Positions 1-10,089 of a stretch of 64,000 nucleotides of DNA are shown piece after piece; position 1 is the stretch's first letter; every line of letters begins with the position of its first letter. The stretch comes from Colius striatus (lineage: Eukaryota; Chordata; Aves; Coliiformes; Coliidae). Location of the stretch: contig NW_026908399.1 in NCBI RefSeq assembly GCF_028858725.1, positions 1 to 64,000 on the forward strand. The letters run 5' to 3'. The notes below the pieces were generated by a model. The model ran no database searches. It was given only the letters and a program-made list of their open reading frames with translations, and was not told where the DNA came from. A program made the translations under genes and the position numbers.

Positions 1-1
1 T

Positions 2-520
2 GAGCTTTGGGAAGAGCTCGAACCCAAGTGGCCCAAAGCTTTTTGGGACGATTGGATGAGACAACCTGAGCAGAGGAGAGAAAGGTCCTGTGTCAGGCCT
101 GAGGTGTCCAGGACCATGACTTTTGGTAGGAAAGGGGTGAGCCATGGCCAGTTCTTCGACCAGTACTTGAAGTTCATCAAACTCAACGACCGCTTCGTGC
201 CTTTCACCCGCCTCGACCTCTCCTACCTCCAGAAGGACCGATACGAGCGCTCCTTCCTCCCCACGGTCTACTCAGCCCCTGAGGTCAAGGTGGAGGAGCT
301 CCAGAGCAACAGGAGGAAGGAGCTGGGCACGGTCAGGCTCCAGTACAGTGGGAGAGATTCCTTCAAAGCCTTTGCCAAAGCTCTGGGCCTGATGGACGAC
401 CTCAAATCCGGGGTCCCCCGCGCCGGCTACCGCGGCATCGTCAGCGTCGTGTACCGCGGCCGCCGCGTCTACCTGGCGCCTCCCTCGGACTGGAGGGGCT
501 ACGACCCCACCTGGAGCTGA
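2..520 (+). CDS. MGAT1: MGAT1 C-terminal coding exon (5' end outside window)
   Basis: This is the C-terminal ~172 residues of alpha-1,3-mannosyl-glycoprotein 2-beta-N-acetylglucosaminyltransferase, the Golgi type II membrane enzyme that adds the first GlcNAc to the Man5 N-glycan and so opens complex and hybrid N-glycan synthesis. The reading frame runs from base 2 without a start, so the exon begins left of the window. Recognisable family blocks are KWPKAFWDDWM (the region holding the catalytic aspartate in the family), RTMTFGRKGVSHGQFFDQ, GRDSFKAFAKALG and LKSGVPRAGYRGIV, ending in GYDPTWS and a TGA at 518-520. Identification rests on near-identity to remembered mammalian MGAT1. In mammals MGAT1 lies in a block with TRIM and butyrophilin genes, which fits the SPRY gene next door. 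An internal ATG at 56 is not the real start. The stop codon lies in the first unit of the minisatellite that follows. Confidence 0.95.
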   Translation, partial: ELWEELEPKWPKAFWDDWMRQPEQRRERSCVRPEVSRTMTFGRKGVSHGQFFDQYLKFIKLNDRFVPFTRLDLSYLQKDRYERSFLPTVYSAPEVKVEELQSNRRKELGTVRLQYSGRDSFKAFAKALGLMDDLKSGVPRAGYRGIVSVVYRGRRVYLAPPSDWRGYDPTWS

Positions 521-1430
521 GGGGAGCCCCCTCTCCCTCCTCTGAGTCACTTTTGGGGCTGTTTCTCTTTATTTCATCACTTTGGGGAGGTTTTGAGCCC
601 ATCTGGAGTTAATTGGATCCCCCTCTCCCTCCTCTGGGTTGCTTTTGGGGTGTTTCTCTTCATTTCATCACTTTGGGGAGGTTTTGAGGCCACCTGGAGC
701 TGAGGGGATCCCCCCTCTCCCTCCTCAGAGTCACTTTTGGGGCTATTTCTCTTCATTTCACCACTTTGGGGAGGTTTTGAGCCCATCTGGAATCAACAGG
801 ATCCCCCCTCTCCCTCCTTAAAGTTGTTATTCGGGGTGTTTCTCTTTATTTCATCACTTTGGGGAGGTTTTGAGCCCATCTGGAGTTAATTGGATCCCCC
901 TCTCCCTCCTTTGAGTTGCTTTTGGGGTGTTTCTCTTCATTTCACCATTCTGGGGAGGTTTTGAGCCCGTCTGGAGTCAACAGGATCCCCCCTCTCCCTC
1001 CTCAGAGTTGCTTTTTGGGGTGTTTCTCTTTATTTCACCACTTTGGGGAGGTTTTGAGGCCACTTGGAGTCAACAGGATCCCCCCTCTCCCTCCTCAGAG
1101 TTGCTTTTTGGGGTGTTTCTCTTCATTTCATCACTTTGGGGATGTTTTGAGCCCATCTGGAGCTGAGGGGATCCCCCCTCTCCCTCCTCAGAGTTGATTT
1201 TGGGGCTGTTTCTCTTCATTTCATCATGTTGGGGAGGTTCCAACCATGGTTACAACCCTGGGGCCACAAACCCCATGTTTTGGGCCACAAACCCCATGTT
1301 TTGGGTCATAAACCCCACATCAGCTCCTCCTGGAGTTCATAACTCCCCCTCCCCTCCTCAGAGTCGTTTTTTGGGGGCTGCTTCTCTTTGTTTCATGGTT
1401 TTAGGGGTGTTTTGGGGTGTGGGGGCTGGG
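505..1430 (+). repeat. ~92-bp minisatellite beginning at the MGAT1 stop codon
   Basis: About eight tandem units of roughly 92 bp, each with a CTGGAG(T/C)... GGATCCCCCCTCTCC block, a CTTTTGGGG(T/C)TGTTTCTC block and TTTGGGGAGGTTTTGAG. Units start near 510, 601, 692, 784, 876, 968, 1061 and 1153. A diverged unit lies at about 1329-1425, after two or three copies of a ~20-bp CCACAAACCCCATGTTTTGG motif. The first unit contains the last MGAT1 codons and its stop. The array probably forms part of the MGAT1 3' UTR. Confidence 0.9.
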
Positions 1431-1599
1431 GAGTGTCTTGCCTGAGGGAGGGTTGGGGCTGAATTTCAGGGCTGAGGCGGAACAAAAAGTGTTTTCTGGA
1501 ATAAAAGGTTCAAACAAAGCAGAAAGAAAGACCCCAAAAGTGAAAGAATCTCCCCCAAAACTCTGGTTCCTTTCCCTTGGTGCTGCCCAGGGCCTGGAG

Positions 1600-2640
1600 T
1601 GTGCTACAGGGCCTCAGCCTTGTGTTCACACACCCTCTGGGGAGGGGTCTCGAGGTCTGTGGGGGTCTGTACAGGTCTGTGGGGGGCTGTACAGACCTAT
1701 GGGGGTCTCTCTAGGTCCATGGGGGGCTGTACAGGTCTGTGGGGGTCTCTCCAGGCCCATATGGGACTCTCCATGTCTATGGGGATCTCTCCAGGTCTAT
1801 GGGGGTCTCTACATGTCTATGGGGGTCTGTAAAGGTCCATATGGGTCTCTCCAGGTCTATATGGGGGTCTCTCCATGTCTGTGGGGGGCTGTACAGGTCT
1901 GTGGGGGTCTCTCCATGTCTATGGGGATCTCTCCATGTCTCTGGGGGGGTCTCTCCAGGTCCATATGGATCTCTCCAGGTCTATGGGGGGTCTCTCCAGG
2001 TCTATGGGGGTCTGTACAGACCTATGGGAGTCTCCTCATGTCTATGGGGGTCTCTCCAGGTCCATGGGGGTCTGTACAGATCTGTGAGGGTCTCTCCAGG
2101 TCCATATGGATCTCTCCAGGTCTCTGGGGGTCTCTCCATGTCTATGGGGGTCTGTACATACCTATGGGGGTCTCTCCAGGTCCATATGGGTCTCCTCATG
2201 TCTGTGGGGATCTCTCCATGTCTCTGGGGGTCTCTCCAGGTCCATGGGGGGCTGTACAGGTCTGTGGGGGTCTCTCCAGGTCCATGGGGGTCTCTACATG
2301 TCTATGGGGGTCTGTAAAGGTCCATATGGGTCTCTCCAGGTCTATATGGGGGTCTCTCCATGTCTGTGGGGGGCTGTACAGGTCTGTGGGGGTCTCTCCA
2401 TGTCTATGGGGATCTCTCCATGTCTCTGGGGGGGTCTCTCCAGGTCCATATGGATCTCTCCAGGTCTCTGGGGGTCTCTCCAGGTCCATGGGGGTCTGTA
2501 CAGATCTGTGAGGGTCTCTCCAGGTCCATATGGATCTCTCCAGGTCTATGGGGGTCTGTACAGACCTATGGGGGTCTGTACAGGTCCATATGGGACTCTC
2601 CATGTCTATGGGGATCTCTCCAGGTCTATGGGAATCCCTT
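1600..2640 (+). repeat. ~21-24-bp G/T-rich minisatellite with higher-order duplication
   Basis: Roughly 45 units of the type GGGGGTCTCTCCAGGTCTAT with variants (CTGTACAGGTCTGT, CCATATGGG). A stretch of about 180 bp starting at 1801 recurs, apparently unchanged, about 485 bp downstream at 2286, so blocks of units have been copied together. Open frames through this array encode only GLW/SLQV-type repeats and are not considered genes. Confidence 0.9.
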
Positions 2641-2915
2641 TTGGGGGGGGTTGATGCCTTTTGGGTGGATTTGATGCCTTTTTGGAGGGTTTGATGCCTT
2701 TTTTGGGGGGGTTGATGCCTTTTTGGAGGGTTTGATGCCTCTTGAGGTGGTTTGATGCCTTTTTGGGTGGGGGGTTGATGCCTCTCAGGAGGATTTGATG
2801 CCTTTTTGGGAGGTTTGATGCCTTTTGGGGGGTGTTTGATGCCTCTTGGGGGAGTTTGGTGCCTTTTGGGGTGTTTGATGCCTCTTGGGGGAGTTTGATG
2901 CCTTTTGGATGGGGA
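2640..2915 (+). repeat. ~22-bp TTTGATGCCTTTTTGGG minisatellite
   Basis: About a dozen units built on TTTGATGCC(T)TTTTGGG directly follow the previous array. The unit is different, so this is a separate expansion. No coding potential is inferred. Confidence 0.85.
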
Positions 2916-3090
2916 AAAAACAGATTTCCTTCCTCCCATTTGTGTTTAAACACCTTTCAAACCAGTTTTAAGTCTCCTTCTGGTCTCCTTTCACCCTCCC
3001 ACCCCTCGCTGGGAGCTGCTCTGACCCTTTTCTCTCTCCCCAGAGCCAAACTGGGGGTGAAAACAGCCCCAGTTCCTTCCTCCTGCTGGA

Positions 3091-3096
3091 ATAAAA
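3091..3096 (+). terminator. Poly(A) signal, probably MGAT1
   Basis: An AATAAA lies just before the promoter-like stretch of the next gene and is the first canonical plus-strand signal seen after the MGAT1 stop. Assignment to MGAT1 is inferred and would make a long 3' UTR full of minisatellites. Confidence 0.5.
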
Positions 3097-3202
3097 TGAG
3101 TTTTTGAGCACTCACATAGTAACTTGGGGCCAGAAACGTGCAATCAGGGGGTGCAGGAGGTGTCTGGGGGGGAGAGATTGGAGGTCTCCTCCCTCCTCAG
3201 CT

Positions 3203-3422
3203 GATAAAAGCTGGCGGGGGCTGAGCCACGACTGAGCTTTTGCTGAGCCTGTGCCAGAGAAGGTGGGGAACAAACCCCCAAAAGGGGGGAAAAACACCAA
3301 AAGAGGGGAAAAAAAGACCAAATAGAGGAAAATCAAGCCCAGACAGAGAAGCTGGTGGAGGAAAAGCAGCTGGAGAGACCCTGAAACGGCGCCAGAGCCA
3401 CTGAGGAAAAGGTTGGAGAGAG
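3203..3422 (+). promoter_or_regulatory. Promoter and untranslated first exon of the SPRY gene
   Basis: A TATA-like GATAAAAG at 3203-3210 is followed by an ATG-free stretch ending in a good splice donor (AG|GTAAAG at 3422/3423). The next plausible exon, at 4528, contains the first ATG of the SPRY gene. This reads as a TATA promoter with a noncoding exon 1; the transcription start is not visible directly. Confidence 0.5.
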
Positions 3423-3964
3423 GTAAAGTCCCTGAGCTGGTGGGATGGGGGTGGTCACATCATTTTTGGGGGGAAAAAGGGGTTTTGTGGGCACTCCCCT
3501 CCCTCCATGCACAGAAGGGAGGTGGATTTCTCCTTGCTCTGCCTGTAGAGGTGCTTAGTGGTGGTTTTGGTGCTGATGACTCGCTTCCCACCCTCCATTT
3601 GGGCTGAAAAACCACCTTTTCCCTTCATTTAAACCCCATTTGCTCCCCTTTCCCCACAACTTTGGCTCATCCCCGTTGTTCCTGGCTCACAGTGTGGTTT
3701 ATTCAACCATCTGGGGGCTTCTTCACCCATTTCCAACCTCCCTCAACCCCTTCTTTGCTCCCCAAGACGTCAGAGGATGGTTTCCAGCCCCTTTTTATCT
3801 CCCTCTTTGCACATTTGCACCCTGAGGCCCAGGGGCCCATCTCTCCTCCTCCCCCCCCTCCCAAGATTGCTTTGGGCTGAAGAAAACTGGACTCAATTCA
3901 TCTCAGTTTCAAGCATTTCTCTTTAATTCACTCAAATAAACCTCAGCTGATTTCATCACCCCCC

Positions 3965-4345
3965 TAGAAAGGAAGGGTGGAGGTTCTGGGGTGGATTTGA
4001 GAGGGGTTTAACCAAAAGGTGGAGGTTTTGGGGTGGATTTGAGATGGGTTTAACCAAAGGGTGGAGGTTTTGGGGTGGATTTGAGATGGGTTTAACCAAA
4101 GGGTGGAGGTTTGGGGTGGATTTGAGAGGGGTTTAACCAAAAGGTGGAGGTTTTGGGGTGGATTTGAGATGGGTTTAACCAAAGGGTGGAGGTTTTGGGG
4201 TGGATTTGAGATGGGTTTAACCAAAGGGTGGAGGTTTTGGGGTGGATTTGAGAGGGGTTTAAGCACAAGGAATTGAGGGGGTTGGGGTGGATCTGAGATG
4301 GGTTTAAACACAAGGAATTGAGGGGTTTGGGGGTCTAATCTGACC
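3965..4345 (+). repeat. ~42-bp minisatellite in SPRY gene intron 1
   Basis: About eight units of GGTGGAGGTTTTGGGGTGGATTTGAGA(T/G)GGGTTTAACCAAA type, the last two diverged (AAGGAATTGAGGGG). Confidence 0.85.
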
Positions 4346-4548
4346 TCTGAGGTTGATGGATCCATCCCAACGTGCTCCTCACGATCAAGAGGAACCTTGA
4401 TCCATCTCCTTGGGTCTTCCCATCAATCCCCCTTTTTGATGGGATCTGAAGCTGTTTTGGGGGTGAAATGTGGTTTTTGGGACCAGAAGCTGATTTTTGG
4501 TGGTGCTTTTCCCCCTTCCTCCTGCAGGGAGCGTGGTGGGGGGTTGTG

Positions 4549-6073
4549 ATGACGTTCCTCCTCAAACCACGACCACGCACGTGGGACCTGGGCCTGGACT
4601 ATCAGACAGTGAAAGAGTTTGAAGGTAACCAAAGGCTGGAGAGGAGCAAAGGTTTGGTCTCTGATGTTTCCTGGGCTGGATCCTCCCATCTCCAACCTCC
4701 ATCTTTTGTCTCCTCCACCTCCAAGCTCCATCTCTTGGTTCCTCCATCTCCAACCTCAACTGGAGGTCCTCCATCTCCAACCTCCATCTCTTGTCTCCAT
4801 GTCCAACCTGGTCTAAGATCCTCCACTTTCAACCTCCATCTCTTGGCTGCTTCATCCCCAACCTCAACTGGGGATCCTTCATCTCCAACCTTCATCTTTT
4901 GTCTCCACCTCCAACCTCCATCTCTTGGCTCTTTCATCTTTAACCTCTAGTGAAGATCCTCCATCCCCAGCCTCAACTGGAGATCCTTCATCTCCAACCT
5001 CCATCTTTTGTCTCCTCCACCTCCAAGCCCCATCTCTTGGTTCCTCCATCTCCAACCTCAACTGGAGGTCCTCCATCTCCAACCTCCATCTCTTGTCTCC
5101 ATGTCCAACCTGGTCTAAGATCCTCCACTTTCAACCTCCATCTCTTGGCTTCTCCATCTCCAACCTCAACTGGGGATCCTTCATCTCCAACCTTCATCTC
5201 TTGGTTCCTCCATCTCCACCCTCAACTGGAGATCCTCCATCTCTTGTCTCCATGTCCAACTTGGTGTAAGATCCTCCACTTTCAACCTCCATCTCTTGGC
5301 TTCTCCATCTCCAACCTCAACTGGAGATCCTCCATGTCCAGCCTCAACTGGAACATCATCTCCAAGCTCCATCTCTTGGCTCCTCCATCTCCAGCCACAA
5401 CTGGAGATCCCACACCTCCAACCTCCATCTCTCTTCTCCTCCACATCCCACCTGGCCTCAGACCCTCCTTCTCTTTGTTCTCCCACCTCCATCTCCTCTT
5501 GGGCTCCTCCACTCCTCAAGTTCACCTCCTGATTCCTTCTCTCCTTCTGCTCTTCCAGTGGACGTCACCTTGGATCCAGCCACGGCAGGTCCAGAGGTCA
5601 TCATCTCCCAGGACCTCAAAGAAGCCACCTGGGGTAAACCTGGACAGTGGTGGCCCAAGGGCCTGGCTCAGTTTGACACAGACCCCTGTGTGTTGGGCAG
5701 AGAAGGTTTCACCTCGGGCTGTCACTACTGGGAGCTGGAGGTCAAAGGACGTTTCTGGGCCGTGGGGGTGGCCAGGGAGTCTCTCCAGAGGAAAGGACGA
5801 GTCCTCTTCAAGCCCAACACGGCCATCTGGGGCTTGCAGAAGTATGATGAGCTCTGTGTGGCCCTCACAGCTCCTTCCAACACTTCCATCCCCCTCCTCA
5901 ACGGGGACATCGGGGTCTACCTGGACTACGAGGTGGGACAAGTCTCCTTCTACGCCGTCGGCAGCCGGCAGCTCGTCTTCACCTTCCCCGTGGGTTCCTT
6001 CAGCGGAGAGAGGCTCTTCCCCTACTTCTGTGTCCTCCTCTCCACCATCAAACTCTCCCCCAAGGCTCAATGA
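4549..6073 (+). CDS. Free-standing PRY-SPRY (B30.2) domain protein
   Basis: Two coding exons: 4549-4624 and 5559-6073, joined in phase 1 across a donor GTAACC and an acceptor after TCTTCCAG. The product is ~196 residues: a 25-residue leader (MTFLLKPRPRTWDLG...) and a complete PRY-SPRY fold. The three hallmark motifs are visible: LDP (VTLDPATA), the WEVE-type YWELEVKG, and LDYE (VYLDYEVGQVSFY). PRY-SPRY domains are protein-recognition modules of TRIM ligases and butyrophilins. No RING, B-box, coiled coil or Ig exon is found within reach, so this is either a short SPRY-only gene or the remains of a TRIM/BTN gene whose upstream exons were replaced by repeats. The position next to MGAT1 fits the TRIM7/TRIM41/BTN block. 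TRIM, BTN or ohanin-like identity cannot be settled here. The intron and 3' flank carry the same short minisatellite. Confidence 0.8.
4680..5480 (+). repeat. CTCCATCTCCAACCT minisatellite, intronic copy
   Basis: A short basic motif (CTCCATCTCCAACCT, with CTCTTGTCTCCATGTCCAAC variants) fills most of the SPRY gene intron. Larger blocks recur, for example 4700-4860 and 5005-5170. Confidence 0.9.
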
Positions 6074-6139
6074 AGCAACCTGTGGGGTCCCCCCCAAAGC
6101 TGGGAAGAGGTTGGATGCTCCTCAGCTCTTCCAGATCTT

Positions 6140-7015
6140 GGAGTCATCTCCAACCTCCATCTCCAACCTCCATCTGTTGGCTCCTCCATGTCCAACCTCA
6201 ACTAGAGACCATCTCCAACCTCCATCTCCAACCTCCATCTCCAACCTCCATCTCCAACCTCCATCTCCAACCTCAACTGGAGACCATCTCCAACCTCCAT
6301 CTCCAACCTCCATCTGTTGGCTCCTCCATGTCCAACCTCAACTAGAGACCATCTCCAACCTCCATCTCCAACCTCCATCTCCAACCTCCATCTCCAACCT
6401 CAACTGGAGACCATCTCCAACCTCCATCTCCAACCTCCATCTGTTGGCTCCTCCATGTCCAACCTCAACTAGAGACCATCTCCAACCTCCATCTCCAACC
6501 TCCATCTCCAACCTCCATCTGTTGGCTCCTCCATGTCCAACCTCAACTGGAGACCATCTCCAACCTCCATCTGTTTGCTCTTCCATCTCCAACCTCCCTC
6601 TCTTGTCTCCTCCATGTCCAACTTGGCCTGTGATCCTCCATCTCCAGCCTACAACTCTTGTCTCCTTTGTTTCCAACCTCAACTGGACATCCTCCATGTC
6701 CAACCTCCATCTCTTGGCTCCTCCATGTCCAACCTCAACTGGAGATCATCTCCAACCTCCATCTCCAGCCTCTTATCTCTTGCTTCTTCCACCTCCAACC
6801 TCCCTCTCTTGTCTCTTCCATGTCCAACTTGGCCTGAGATCCTCCATCTCTGGCCTCCTCCATCTCCAGCCTCCATCTCTTGCTTCTTCCACCTCCAACC
6901 TCCCTTTCTAGTCTCCTCCATGTCCAACTTGGCCTGAGATCCTCCTTCTGCAACCTCCATCTCTTGCCTCCTCCATCTCCAGCCTCCATCTCTTGCCTCC
7001 TCCATGTCCAACCAC
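6140..7015 (+). repeat. CTCCATCTCCAACCT minisatellite, 3'-flank copy
   Basis: The same motif as in the intron continues downstream of the SPRY stop codon, including a ~130-bp higher-order unit around ACCATCTCCAACCTCC...TGTTGGCTCCTCC. The SPRY exon is thus an island in one repeat field. The long open frame across both fields is a repeat artefact interrupted by the true exon. Confidence 0.9.
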
Positions 7016-7795
7016 CAGTTCATGGTTCTACCTCACCTCAGATGGCTCCAGTTGGGGATTTTTTGGGGTTGTTCCACTCCGCCAACGCTCATTATCAGGA
7101 GTTGACCTTCACCCACCTGCTTTTGACCTGAAATCTTGGGGTTTCTCCCCAAACTCACCCCTCTCTGAAGGTTCTTTTCCCCTCAGCATCCACATTTCCC
7201 TCCCCAAACGTTTCAGACCCCTCAGTTTTGGTGTTTACACCAGTCTCTACCTCACCATGAAGCTGATTTTGGCATCACAACCGTGTGCTCACTCCCCCCT
7301 CAATCCCCTCTCCCCCTCCCACATTGTTTATCCCATCAATTAACATGCAGTTAATTAAAACCAGCCTCTGATTAGAACAAAAGCATCTTCCTGCTGTGTT
7401 TTTGACCCTCCCAGGGCCTCCCTGACCCCCCAACATCAATGTATAGACACACACACCCCCATATGTCCAGGTGTAGGTGCCAGTGAGTGTGTGGAGCCTG
7501 TGGTGTGTATGTACAGGCTGTAAGTGCCCTGTGTACACACAGCATGGGCCAGATACACATCAGAGAGACACTAAGCAGAGGGAGGGGGCTGTGGAGACAT
7601 GAGATCTAGTGCTGTAGCTATAGATACAGCATGTCTAGTACATCTATAGCCTATATATAGTGAGTCTACTGTGGATCCACTAGATCTGGTGCTATGGCTC
7701 GAGGCACATTGGGTAAATACCTGTACTCTGGTGACATTCTGTACAGTGACAGCTACAGACACACTGTGTAAATACATAGACTCAGACTCTTTATG
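7016..7795. other. No gene recognised
   Basis: Non-repetitive sequence with no convincing exon. It contains short A/T-rich (7320-7370), ACAC/TGTG-rich (7440-7545) and TAGATCTAG/CTATAG-rich (7600-7700) pieces with several small palindromes such as CTATATATAG, but nothing assignable. Confidence 0.4.
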
Positions 7796-8125
7796 TGAAG
7801 GCACAAACTCTTCCCTTTCCCTGTGTGTGTGAAGCCCCAAACTATCTTTTCCTTCCCTATATCTGAAGCCCCAAACTCTCTTTTCCTTCCCTATATCTGA
7901 AGCCCCAAACTCTCTTTCCTTTTTAGGTCTGTGAAGCCTCAAACTCTTTCCCTTTCCTGTATGTGGAGCCTCAAACTCTCTTTTCCTTCCTTGTGTTTCT
8001 AAAGCCCAAACTCTCTTTTCTTTCCCTGTACCTGAAGCCCCAAACTCTCTTTCCTTTTCCTTTAGATGAAGCCCCAAACTCTTTTCTTTCCCTGTGTTTG
8101 TGAAACCTCAAACTCTTCGTTTCCT
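7796..8125 (+). repeat. ~34-bp minisatellite (GAAGCCCCAAACTCTC...)
   Basis: About nine units of GAAGCCCCAAACTCTCTTTTCCTTCCCTRTRTCT type lead directly into the next, unrelated array. Confidence 0.85.
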
Positions 8126-8129
8126 GCAT

Positions 8130-9765
8130 GCAGAGCTCATCTCTCCCTCTTTGCATCTGCATGCTGTGTGTAGAGCTTGTCTCCTCATTGCATCTGCCTG
8201 CTGTGTGCAGGGTTTGTCTCTCCTCATTGCATCTGCCTGCTGTGTGCAGGGTTTGTGTGCAGGGCTTGTCTCCTCATTGCATCTGCCTGCTGTGTGCAGA
8301 GCTCATCTCTCCTCATTGCATCTGCATGCTGTGTGTAGGGCTTGTCTCTCCTCATTGCATCTGCCTGCTGTGTGCAGGGCTTGTCTCCTCATTGCATCTG
8401 CCTGCTGTGTGCAGAGCTTGTCTCTCCTCATTGCATCTGCATGCTGTGTGCAGAGCTTGTCTCCTCATTGCATCTGCCTGCTGTGTGCAGAGCTTGTCTC
8501 TCCTCATTGCATCTGCCTGCTGTGTGCAGAGCTTGTCTCTCCTCATTGCATCTGCATGCTGTGTGCAGAGCTTGTCTCCTCATTGCATCTGCCTGCTGTG
8601 TGCAGAGCTTGTCTCTCCTCATTGCATCTGCCTGCTGTGTGCAGAGCTTGTCTCCTCATTGCATCTGCCTGCTGTGTGCAGGGCTTGTCTCCTCATTGCA
8701 TCTGCCTGCTGTGTGCAGAGCTTGTCTCTCCTCATTGCATCTGCATCCTGTGTGCAGAGCTTGTCTCTCCTCATTGCATCTGCATACTGTGTGCAGGGCT
8801 TGTCTCTCCTCATTGCATCTGCCTGCTGTGTGCAGAGCTTGTCTCTCCTCATTGCATCTGCCTGCTGTGTGCAGGGCTTGTCTCTCCTCATTGCATCTGC
8901 CTGCTGTGTGCAGGGCTTGTCTCCTCATTGCATCTGCATGCTGTGTGCAGGGCTTGTCTCCTCATTGCATCTGCATGCTGTGTGCAGGGCTTGTCTCCTC
9001 ATTGCATCTGCATGCTGTGTGCAGGGCTTGTCTCTCCTCATTGCATCTGCATGCTGTGTGCAGAGCTCATCTCTCCCTCTTTGCATCTGCATGCTGTGTG
9101 CAGAGCTTGTCTCTCCTCATTGCATCTGCCTGCTGTGTGCAGGGCTTGTCTCTCCTCATTGCATCTGCCTGCTGTGTGCAGGGCTTGTCTCTCCTCATTG
9201 CATCTGCCTGCTGTGTGCAGGGCTTGTCTCTCCTCATTGCATCTGCATGCTTTGTGCAGAGCTTGTGTGCAGGGCTTGTCTCTCCTCATTGCATCTGCCT
9301 GCTGTGTGCAGAGCTCATCTCTCCTCATTGCATCTGTGTGCTGTGTGCAGGGCTTGTCTCTCCTCATTGCATCTGCATGCTGTGTGCAGAGCTCATCTCT
9401 CCTCATTGCATCTGCATGCTGTGTGCACAGCTTGTGTGCAGGGCTTGTCTCTCCTCATTGCATCTGCATGCTGTGTGCAGGGCTTGTCTCTCCTCATTGC
9501 ATCTGCATGCTTTGTGCAGGGCTTGTGTGCAGAGCTTGTCTCCTCATTGCATCTGCATCCTGTGTGCAGAGCCTCTCTCTGCCTCTTTGCATCTGCCTGC
9601 TGTGTGCAGAGCTTGTCTCTCCTCTTTGCATCTGTGTGCTGTGTGCAGAGCCTCTCTCTGCCTCTTTTGCATCTGCGTGCTGTGTGCAGAGCTTGTGTGC
9701 AGAGCTTGTCTCTCTCCTCTCTGCGTGCTGTGTGCAGAGCTTGTTTCTCTTTGCATTCACGGATG
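8130..9765 (+). repeat. 37-bp satellite-like array (~43 copies)
   Basis: Units of TGTGTGCAGAGCTTGTCTCTCCTCATTGCATCTGCNTGC; a 34-bp form lacks CTC. Because 37 is not a multiple of three and the unit has no stop in any plus frame, all three plus frames stay open for 476-591 codons. No start context, splice pattern or known domain supports coding. Confidence 0.93.
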
Positions 9766-9912
9766 TGACTAAGCCCTTGGAACGCCTCCAAACCTCGGGT
9801 GTTTCTGGTATCCTTTGTGCCCTGCAACGTTCAGCTGCTCCTCCACCCCAGCACGGAAAGTCCCCTTAGCTGCCGGTTCCTCTCTTCCCTCAGCCTCTCC
9901 TCCCTTCCAACC

Positions 9913-9948
9913 ATGGCACCGCTGCTGATGCTCCCCCAGGAGCTGCAG
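9913..9948 (+). other. Possible short first exon (MAPLLMLPQELQ)
   Basis: An ATG opens 12 codons that end at a donor-like CAG|GTGAGG. It could be an alternative leader for the Ig gene at 11.7 kb or chance. No matching acceptor with suitable phase was identified. Confidence 0.2.
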
Positions 9949-9956
9949 GTGAGGAG

Positions 9957-9993
9957 GGGATGGGGATGGGGATGGGGATGGGGATGGGGATGT
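9957..9993 (+). repeat. GGGGAT hexamer tandem repeat
   Basis: Six copies of GGGGAT directly after the donor-like site at 9949; G-runs could form a quadruplex. Confidence 0.8.
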
Positions 9994-10089
9994 GGGGGGA
10001 GACACTTGGGACTCCAGGGCGTTTTTGGCATTGATCCACTTACACCCCTTCCACACCACTCCACCCCAGCCAACCTCTTGCTTTTAGCT

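Noticed and set aside
1417-2511. 364-codon open frame rich in GLW and SMG
   Set aside because: It lies wholly in a G/T-rich minisatellite, and other frames and the opposite strand are equally open.
4950-6911. 653-codon open frame
   Set aside because: It is the repeat frame of the CTCCATCTCCAAC arrays running out of frame through the true SPRY exon.
8094-9869. Three overlapping long open frames (476-591 codons)
   Set aside because: They are produced by a 37-bp unit lacking stops; no domain, splice signal or start context supports a protein.
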